In this document: in pieces, positions 57,505 through 64,000 of the stretch
Layout: each line of letters begins with the position of its first letter
Position numbering within the stretch: position 1 is the stretch's first letter
Assembly (NCBI GenBank): GCA_029204225.1
Contig: CM055107.1
Coordinates: forward strand, 21,002,000-21,065,999
Source: Diphasiastrum complanatum
Lineage: Eukaryota > Streptophyta > Lycopodiopsida > Lycopodiales > Lycopodiaceae
Length of the DNA stretch: 64,000 nucleotides
Reading direction: 5' to 3'
Translations under genes and position numbers: made by a program
Notes under the pieces: generated by a model
Databases searched by the model: none
What the model was told of the DNA's origin: nothing
Seen by the model: only the letters and a program-made list of their open reading frames with translations

Positions 57505-58620
57505 TTATATTTCTTCAAATTTGGTCAATACCTCATTCATAGGTGGTAGTGAATATTTGAACTGATTGACCTCAAATATGGACTCTCGTCTCGAAATATA
57601 AATTTTGCAGTCGCCCATATAAATTGTTGAAGCATCAATCCCAAGTAATGAAAATACATTCCAAACTTGAACCAGGGATTTGATGTTTCGATTGTTCCAA
57701 ATAACCATTGATGGTGAACAATCATTGTTGACATCACCGAATTGAAGATTGATCACATTAGAGTCCATTGAGCAATGTAAACCTCTCCAAAGAAACTGAT
57801 ATAGATTGATGGCATATTTTAAAATCAGCTTCCTATAGAGTGTTGGTTGACTTAGAGAATGTTCCCAGTCATTATTCACATCCATACATTCTGAATATGC
57901 ACGTGAATTACAATTTGGCTTCTGAGTTCTAGAGAATCCATAGGAGTACGTTTCTCCAACAAAAGCCACTTGAAGCTCTTGACTAATGGATCCATGAGGT
58001 ATTGAACAATAATCCAAAGTATTGATACAAGTAGAAGTTCCATGGATTAATGAAATCTCTTCATTTCTACCAGTATCCATGTTGAATACCTCATACTCCC
58101 TTAGATCATTGTCAAGAATAAAATTATTTTTAAAAGCTCCCATATCAATTTGACATGGTTCGTAGATCGGAGCCTTATAATAACCACTCAATTCCAAATC
58201 ATGGAATATCGGTGTCATATAGTCCTCAATCTGAAAGTTTGGTGAATGCCTTGATCGACTTTCTTCGAGCATAGCAATATTCTCAATCTGACGATCCATA
58301 GTTGCTTGTTCATTGACCAAATTAAGGCATTGATGTAGGTCAGGTTCTGGACTTTGATGGTCGAAGTGAAACTCAAAAGGATGTTCAATTATCTTCACAT
58401 CTTGATCTGAATCTTGACTTTCGTCTGAATCCTGATTTTCACCATCTATTGTTGTAACTTGATCAAAATCTTGAATTGGACTTTTGTTGCCTGCAATTGT
58501 ATCTGGATCTGAGACTTGACTTTCATTGACGCTTTGCTCATCTGACTCATTGTCCTCGCTTTGCTCATCCGCTTCGTTGTTATCACTTTGCTCATCACTC
58601 ATTGATGGGATCATCTTCAT
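57505..58620 (-). CDS. Unknown ORF2 of the family-B element
   Basis: A long uninterrupted minus-strand frame overlaps the end of the Gag frame in a different frame. The nominal frame of 379 codons begins at 58644 with a non-ATG codon. The first ATG is near 58620, and a further ATG lies in 'atgagtgatgag', where it overlaps the Gag stop (ATGAGTGATGAG). The first ~75 residues are Ser/Asp/Glu/Gln-rich with a repeated 'DEQS-DNE' pattern that continues the acidic end of Gag. The rest (about residues 100-379) is globular-looking ('YMTPIFHDLELSGYYKAPIY', 'LYQFLWRGLHCSMDSN', 'SPSMVIWNNRNIKSLVQVWN') and matches no family I know. It has no RT, integrase or RNase H motif. 'MDTGRNE' near the middle is not in protease context. 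It could be a fused Gag extension separated by a frameshift, an accessory protein, or a captured gene. Its openness for over 1.1 kb amid decayed neighbours is notable. Confidence 0.55.
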   Translation of the reverse strand: MKMIPSMSDEQSDNNEADEQSEDNESDEQSVNESQVSDPDTIAGNKSPIQDFDQVTTIDGENQDSDESQDSDQDVKIIEHPFEFHFDHQSPEPDLHQCLNLVNEQATMDRQIENIAMLEESRSRHSPNFQIEDYMTPIFHDLELSGYYKAPIYEPCQIDMGAFKNNFILDNDLREYEVFNMDTGRNEEISLIHGTSTCINTLDYCSIPHGSISQELQVAFVGETYSYGFSRTQKPNCNSRAYSECMDVNNDWEHSLSQPTLYRKLILKYAINLYQFLWRGLHCSMDSNVINLQFGDVNNDCSPSMVIWNNRNIKSLVQVWNVFSLLGIDASTIYMGDCKIYISRRESIFEVNQFKYSLPPMNEVLTKFEEI

Positions 58621-59479
58621 CTTCAGAAGTTTCTTCCCTTTCACTCACATGCAATTGTCGATCCACTGATGTTTTAGTGTATACACTCACTTTCTGAATC
58701 CGCATCTTCATTTCCTCAAACCATCTGGATTGTTCTTCTTTCCTTTTAGCTTCCAACTTAAGCCTTTGTTCTTGTTGCTCATACTTTAAAACATATTCCA
58801 TAGTTTCCCTTAATCGAAACCCAGGCTGGAGAGAAGTAGTTTGTAGATAGTTTTCTACAATGCTCCGATATTGAGGTTGTAAGCCATATATATAGCATTG
58901 TACAAGATATACTTCTCCATAATCGAATATTGGGACCATTTGTTGGAATTTTCTATTGTACTTAGCAACTGTAGTTGTCTGGTCCAAAGAACACCATTGG
59001 ATGAAGTCAGATCGATTGAAGATCTGTCTACAAAATCTTTTGAAATTTAACCAGTTCTCAGGAAGAAAGCCGTGAACGATGTTCCACCATGACTGAACAC
59101 GTCCTTGGAAACCCGATGAAGCAAAGAAAATTATATCAGTGTCACCAATACCTCCGCTATAGTAGAAGTTATAATCCAAATTCTCTAGCCAATTGTCTAC
59201 ATTAATGGAGTGGATGCTTCCATCAAAGGTAGGACTAATGTATTCAGACAGTCGTTGGTTGTAATAATAAGGTTTCCGTTGAGCGGTGACTTTCGACCAT
59301 TCATTGATATGGTTTGTAGATAAGTGCTCCAGAGCAAGTGCACGATCCATCATATTGCACAGTTCCATAAAACTAGCGGCATAAATGGATTTGAAAAGAG
59401 TTGGTTGAAGCACATTCTTTATAGGCGTTCGAAGGAAACCCACATAGTAGTTCAAACATTTTCTATACTCAAATTTTGT
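58595..59479 (-). CDS. gag: Gypsy-type Gag of the family-B element
   Basis: A minus-strand frame is open from 59479 (after a TAG at 59480-59482) to the stop near 58595, about 295 codons. The exact start is unresolved. The first in-frame ATG lies well inside ('FMELCNMMDR'), and no ATG is seen at the 5' edge, so the N-terminus is likely truncated. The middle matches the Retrotrans_gag capsid: 'ISPTFDGSIHSINVDNWLEN', 'SWWNIVHGFLPENWLNFKRF', 'DQTTTVAKYNRKFQQMVPIF'. A charged coiled-coil-like segment follows ('MEYVLKYEQQEQRLKLEAKR'). The end is acidic. There is no zinc knuckle. It overlaps the next frame by about 25-50 bases at ATGAGTGA, which would allow reinitiation or frameshifting. The Gag is gypsy-like while the LTR ends and PBS are shared by many groups. 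Confidence 0.75.
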   Translation of the reverse strand, partial: TKFEYRKCLNYYVGFLRTPIKNVLQPTLFKSIYAASFMELCNMMDRALALEHLSTNHINEWSKVTAQRKPYYYNQRLSEYISPTFDGSIHSINVDNWLENLDYNFYYSGGIGDTDIIFFASSGFQGRVQSWWNIVHGFLPENWLNFKRFCRQIFNRSDFIQWCSLDQTTTVAKYNRKFQQMVPIFDYGEVYLVQCYIYGLQPQYRSIVENYLQTTSLQPGFRLRETMEYVLKYEQQEQRLKLEAKRKEEQSRWFEEMKMRIQKVSVYTKTSVDRQLHVSEREETSEDEDDPINE

Positions 59480-59556
59480 CTAGGATTGGTTGGGCGGTTT
59501 GGCTCCATAGTCTCTCCTATTGTGTTCTCCTATCCTCATCTTAGGGGTTATCCTTG
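59470..59556 (+). repeat. ~87-bp fragment of the 23311-type LTR end
   Basis: The reverse complement of this piece matches 23311-23400 ('agaccctcaaggat', 'cccctaagatgaggatagg', 'gactatggagccaaaccgccca'). It marks the break between the copia RT on its right and the Gag frame on its left. It is probably the remaining edge of an element that had inserted in the copia RT. Confidence 0.7.
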
Positions 59557-61070
59557 AGGGTCTACCTAATTTCACAAATCTAGGTGGTTGCACCATGTAA
59601 ATCTCCTCCTCAAGATAACCATTGAGAAAGGCATTAGAAACATCAAGCTGAATCCTCCAATTGTGATAACATGCAAGAGATATGAGTATTCTAATTGTTA
59701 CCATTTTTGCAACTGGTGCAAAGGTGTCTCAATAGTCAAGACCTTTGATTTGAGAGTAGCCTTTAGCACAAAGTCTTGCTTTATATTTGTTGATAGATCC
59801 ATCATTATTATACTTGATCTTGAAAACCCACTTACATCCAATCACATGCATGTTGTTTGGTGTCTCCACAAGCTCCCATGTGTTGTTTAACATCAAGGTT
59901 TCAAACTCATGGGTCATTGCTTCAACTCACTTCTTGGATTGAAGTGCTTCTTGGACATCTTTAGGCTCTTCATCTGATATAAAGAGAGCATGATAGGAAG
60001 TTTCACCTTCCACTTGCCTTCCTTCCTCATCATATGTGAGCCTTCTTGGTTCAGATCTTTCTCTTGTAGATCTAATTCTTGGTGTAGGTGCTTGAAGTTG
60101 CTCCTCCTCAAGCCTCGGCCTCACCAGTTCTTGAGCAGCATCAAGATTGATAATTGTAGATCTTGCATGAGACTCCTTGATCTGTGCTTCATCCAAGTTA
60201 AACTTCTGATCTTCATGAAAGATCACATCTTTACTTACAACATTCTTGTCAGTAGAGGGAAGATATACTTTATATGTTTTTCTAGTAGATGCATATCCTA
60301 CAAAAATTCCTCTAACATCACTAGGATCATCCTTCTTCCTAGTCTCTAAAGGTACATGCACAAAGCATACACAGCCAAAGATCCTAAGATGATCTACCTT
60401 GGGCTTTTTCTTATACAACATCTCAAATGGTGTTCTTCCTTCTATTGCAAGATTAGGAAGCCTATTACAAAGATAATTTGCACATGCAACTGCTTCTCCC
60501 CAAAATTCTGTAGGCAGAGTTGCTTCTAGCCTAATGACTTTTGCACATTCACACAAAGTTCTATTTTTTCTCTCAGCAACTCCATTTTGTTGAGGAGTAT
60601 ACGAACAAGAAAATTATCTTTGTATTCCCTCTCTCTCACAAAAGTCCTTAAACTTATTGGAGGTGTATTCACCTCCACTATCACTTCTCAAAGCTTTCAA
60701 CTTGAAAGTAAACTACTTTTCTACATAAGCGTTGAAAGTAAGAAAAACATCATAAACCATGGCTTTAGAAGACAACATATAGACCCAAGAATATCTTGTA
60801 TAATCATCTACAAAGGAAACAAAACAATTTGCTCCTCCTTTGCTTTTGGTTGAAGAGAAATGAACATCAGAGTGCACGAGTTCAAACGGTTGTTGTGTTT
60901 TGATGCTTGATCTTGGAAAAGGCCTTCTGTGAGAATTTGCCAAACACAAGCTTCACAAGGTTGAAGCTCCTTTGACAGTGTCTTTGGTAGTCCAACAGCT
61001 TTTCCTTCCTTGACCATAGATTGCATGGCTTTAAAATTTGGATGACCAATCTCTTATGCCACAGATCCTC
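59556..61070 (-). pseudogene. Copia pol: integrase and RT (3' truncated)
   Basis: Minus strand. GAG-pre-integrase ('KAVGLPKTLSKELQPCEACV', about 61000) and the integrase core come first ('RPFPRSSIKTQQPFELVHSD', 'FVSFVDDYTRYSWVYMLSSK', 60949-60713). Then come the region with the catalytic Glu and 'ECAKVIRLEATLPTEFWGEA' (60556), 'DVRGIFVGYASTRKTYKVYL' and the 'RSTRERSEPRRLTYDEEGRQ' linker (60070). RT starts at 59917 ('MTHEFETLMLNNTWELVE', 'GCKWVFKIKYNNDGSINKYK', 'LCAKGYSQIKGLDY'). A short break follows, then 'MVTIRILISLACYHNWRIQL', 'DVSNAFLNGYLEEEIYMVQP', and it is cut at 59556 before the YVDD motif. Only a few shifts and stops interrupt it, so this is among the best-preserved copia bodies in the window. 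Confidence 0.87.
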
Positions 61071-61500
61071 TTAAAGGACCTTGGTCTCATAAGCAATATC
61101 TGAAATGTTAGCACCCTCCCTAGAATCTAGTTTGTTGTACTTTTCAATTCTAGATCCTCTAGCAATAACTTCATTTTCTCTTGAGATTATACACTTATCA
61201 ACATGAAACTTGACATCCAATCTACTATCAAACAATTGTCCTACACTAATGAGATTTTTGGTTAGTCTAGGTACATAAAGTACATCATGCAAACAAAAAT
61301 ATTTTGATGATGATGCATGCAGTGGAATACTACTTATTCCTTCAATTTTACACTCTACATCATTAGCAATATAGATTGATCTTTTTGCACCTAGATATGG
61401 CATGAGACTCGTAAAAGAGTTTCTAGACCTAGACATATGGGAACTAGCCCCACTATCTATCCACCAGATTTCTTCATTCTTGAAAGAAAAAGATGAAAAA
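61071..61500 (-). pseudogene. Copia protease
   Basis: This minus-strand frame ends at 61071 and is open well upstream. It carries 'IWWIDSGASSHMSRSRNSFT', with the D-S-G catalytic triad of a copia aspartic protease, then 'LHDVLYVPRLTKNLISVGQL' and a tail 'VKFHVDKCIISRENEVIARG'. It is in a different frame from gag and intact in itself. Confidence 0.85.
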
Positions 61501-62409
61501 CTAGAAATCATTAAAAAAATCCTCTTTGTCACTCTCAACACCCTCACACTCATCATCATTAGTGAGGTTAGCTTGCTTAGATTGGTTCTTCTTCTTGAAA
61601 CAGTTTGATGCATAGTGGCCTTTCTTGCCACAAAAAAAACATTTGATCTTTGACAACTTCTTCTTGTCACTGGATGTTGCAACTTGTGAGGATTGATCCT
61701 CACCACCTTCTTTGGCTTTGTCCTTCTTGAAGTGTTGTTGACCTTTGCCCTTGCCTCTTGACTTGTCCTTGGTGAAGAGTGGTTTGTCATCTCCACCATC
61801 TTTCAATGGAAGTCTGTTGATCCTCTACATCTTGTTCTCTTGCCTGCTTTCTTCAGCAATGAGAACACCTTGTAATGTCTCCAAGGATGGAAGTTCCTCC
61901 TTGACAACAGAAGTCTTCACACTATTGTCATACTCATCTCTAAGTCCATTAAGGACTACTTGAACAAGTTCAGTGTTCTTAAGAGCATCTCCAATACCAG
62001 CTAACTCTTGATGAAAATCCTTTACTCTCATTACATAAGATGAAGCACTCTCATCTACTCTCTGATAACTTAGAAAGATTTGGTTTCTAAGTGTAAGCAA
62101 TCTAGAAGTATTCTTAATTTCATAGATTGTTTTGAGAGTGTCCCAAGCCTCCTTGGCAGTGGTGCATGTACTGATCTCTCTTAACACTTCATTTGTGACA
62201 TTCATTTTTATGAAATGAAGGGCAATTCTGGTTCTTTTATTGAATGCTGCAACTTCATTAGGTGTTGCAGGTTCTTCTTCAGCTCCACTCACAATGTCCA
62301 TTACATCTTGTAGAATCAACAATGATTCCATTCTAATCTTCCACATTGCATAATTGGAAGATGTTAATCTCTCACTGTGCTCCAAAAAATGTGAACTAGA
62401 TGAAGACAT
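61501..62409 (-). pseudogene. gag: Copia gag with one in-frame stop
   Basis: The ATG is at 62409 (minus), giving 'MSSSSSHFLEHSERLTSSNY' and 'AMWKIRMESLLILQDVMDIV', the usual copia Gag start. The UBN2-type core follows ('EAWDTLKTIYEIKNTSRLLT', 'LVQVVLNGLRDEYDNSVKTS'). A TAG at about 61826 follows 'RQENKM'. The same frame continues with a Lys-rich segment and a complete CCHC zinc knuckle ('CFFCGKKGHYASNCFKKK', about 61620-61660) to 61501. The single stop looks like a point mutation. Gag protein would otherwise be about 300 residues, normal for the family. Confidence 0.88.
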
Positions 62410-62439
62410 TTTCTCTATGAGAAATTCAAGTAATGACAA

Positions 62440-63170
62440 AGATGAAGTTGAAAATGTTGCTTACTATCTCAACCTAGGATCTAACACTTATAATGTTGAC
62501 CAACCTATGAAATCTAGCAACAAAATGTGAGATTCAGCTCTCAACTGAAAAAATCAATCTATCTTGAATTTGGATCTTGCTTCAATCATGGAAATGAAGC
62601 ACATGCAAGTAAGAAGTCTATCTCTCCCACGAGTTTCAAAGAACTGATAAACTCTCTAGGAACTTACTTTCAACTCAGACACAATAATTTGTGTGAAATG
62701 AAAAGTCTAAGACCTCACAAAACTCACTTCTATCCAATTCTACTTGATTGATAATGAAAATTGAAGAAATTGGTGAAAAGAACTGATGTGTGCTCACTTT
62801 GGCATATCACATGAGATGAGTACTCTCCCAAACTCTCTGATTGCCTAAAACTCTTCTAAAAACAAATCAAATTGTTTAGAAACTCGAGCAACACATTCTA
62901 CTCTTTAATACCTATCCAACAAGCTATAGAACATCAAATTTGGATCATTCCTTGAGAAGTAGCACTCAAACAAAGAGGGCTGATTTCACGTGTGTGAGCT
63001 CTCTGTCGGTACTGGGCTTAGCTGAAGCAGATCAGGCTTGATTTGATCCACTTATGATCCATAGATGGCTTGTTTGTTTGCGAGTTTGGATTCCTCTCCC
63101 AAATCCAAGTTCCTGCAAGCAAAAGCACTAATGTTCTGATGTATACACCCTCACCTCTTCAAAGCATGAA
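62440..63170 (-). other. Leader of the copia element
   Basis: This is the untranslated region between the PBS and gag. No ORF on the coding strand has a domain. 'ttcacgtgtgtgagctc' near 62986 is a CACGTG-containing site like those of family A. Confidence 0.6.
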
Positions 63171-63182
63171 GCTCTAATACCA
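63171..63182 (-). promoter_or_regulatory. Primer binding site of the copia element
   Basis: The minus strand reads TGGTATTAGAGC, complementary to the initiator-Met-tRNA end with one change, right at the LTR boundary. Confidence 0.82.
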
Positions 63183-64000
63183 TGTGAAGTTTTTAGTACG
63201 TGTGAACTTCACCACACACCTTACAGGATCTTAGTGAGGTGTTGTGATTGCACAAGATTGATCAAAGAACAGATTACTTGAAAAATCTAAGGCAAGAGCA
63301 CAATGGCATACATCAGACTGAAAAAACTAACTTCTCACTATGAGGAATGAATGTTAGAAATAATTCTAAGTTTTCAGTATGGGAAAAGTAGCCTGCTCTC
63401 GGGTAGAGAGAGAAAATCAACACATAAAACTTGGGTAGAGAGAGAATGAGCCCAAAACACCAAAATCTCAATATTCACAATATGGCAAAACATGCCAAAG
63501 TTTCCCTACATCAAAGAGGCTCAAATTCCTATAGTGGAGTTGCATGGAAAGTCCACTTAACTTAGTCAACTCAACTAACAGGGATCCACATGTGTAACTG
63601 CATGCATGGATATTGCATGTACTGCATGTCATCTCTCGAAATTGCCTAGACATGTGTAGATCATGAAAACTACTTTGCATGTTGCATGCACTAATTGCAT
63701 GTTGCTTGCATGCACACTGAATGACATTGCATGTAATCTAAACTTTTGCATGACATCAAATTTGAATCTACCTAACTCAAACTCGACCTATTTTAGTAGG
63801 TTATAGTTAGAAATAGTAAGCTCAACTGTGATTGTAGTTTACAGCTATGTACTATTTCAGTATGGTAGGCTTTAGTTAAGAAGCCAGCCCGGGGGCTTGT
63901 CCCGGGCATATAACGGGAGTTTACCTGTATATAGGCTAAAATGCCATGTAGAGGCCAATAGTGAATTTCGTGCATTTATTAGGTCTATGCCATGTTGCGT
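63183..64000 (-). repeat. 5' LTR of the copia element, running toward the window edge
   Basis: It starts 'tgtgaagtttttagtacgtg' on the plus strand next to the PBS. The outer end is not located. It may lie inside the window or beyond it. It includes 'gggtagagagaga' twice (63401-63445) and clusters of 'gcatgca' (63600-63715). A diverged relative is at about 30200-30540 in the other orientation. Confidence 0.55.

Noticed and set aside
58050-58100. 'DTG' in ORF2 as a protease active site
   Set aside because: The flanking residues (MDTGRNE) do not fit the hydrophobic-D-T/S-G-A/S context, and no flap or second motif is seen.

Overview
This is a gene-poor, AT-rich stretch of a seed-plant nuclear genome. 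The evidence is one intron-containing plant-type gene (a KELP/PC4 transcriptional coactivator), many Ty1/copia and Ty3/gypsy remnants with initiator-Met-tRNA primer binding sites, an En/Spm (CACTA) terminus with subterminal repeats, and a plant hAT element with 8-bp target duplications. The many old, frameshifted and nested copies suit a large, slowly purged genome such as a gymnosperm, but the species cannot be named from sequence alone. I saw no tRNA or rRNA gene and no CRISPR array.

Layout. 0-8.5 kb: three decayed copia fragments, a 517-bp foldback with G-rich hairpins, AT microsatellites and a 199-bp-period duplication. 8.46-15.56 kb: two copies of one LTR family ('family A'). One is a plus-strand LTR-plus-leader fragment. 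The other is a structurally complete minus-strand element (9986-15555, TSD CTTTG, LTRs of 813 and 826 bp) with no recognisable pol and a duplicated cysteine-containing coding module. 16.5-18.95 kb: the only clearly intact host gene, a three-exon KELP homologue of 203 codons (17300-18931), preceded by GC-rich palindromes, tandem repeats and a GA/poly-G tract. 20.6-28.7 kb: a plus-strand copia RT (22.6-27.8 kb) split by a 4.4-kb gypsy-like insertion at 23311-27689, with a minus-strand gypsy gag/leader/LTR to its left and a 927-bp foldback to its right.

29.5-43.8 kb: a mosaic of LTRs and minus-strand copia fragments, a plus-strand gypsy gag (32.6-33.4 kb), a family-B LTR (34773-35302), a family-A LTR (35539-36362) and two abutting minus-strand copia bodies. 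43.8-45.3 kb: the last exons and 3' end of a CACTA element. 45.3-47.5 kb: a plus-strand copia fragment of the same family as the one at 3.3-5.4 kb. 47.5-49.6 kb: GA-rich sequence without a supported gene.

49.6-55.4 kb: a hAT pair. A 497-bp internally deleted derivative (TSD ACTCAGAT) lies next to a 5007-bp element (TSD ATTCAACT). The larger one carries a decayed transposase gene with an unusual long acidic/Pro-rich, AT-hook-bearing C-terminus. 56.4-59.5 kb: a family-B LTR, a polypurine tract, and two overlapping minus-strand frames (a gypsy-type Gag and an unknown 379-codon frame). 59.5-64 kb: the 5' two-thirds of a minus-strand copia element, fairly well preserved, with its PBS and 5' LTR running off the window.

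Apart from KELP, the genes here do not form a pathway: the window is a record of nested transposition. The best candidates for undescribed biology are the pol-less family-A retrotransposon with its CACGTG palindromes and duplicated module, the gag-plus-unknown-ORF element at 56.4-59.5 kb, and the hAT transposase with the AT-hook tail.
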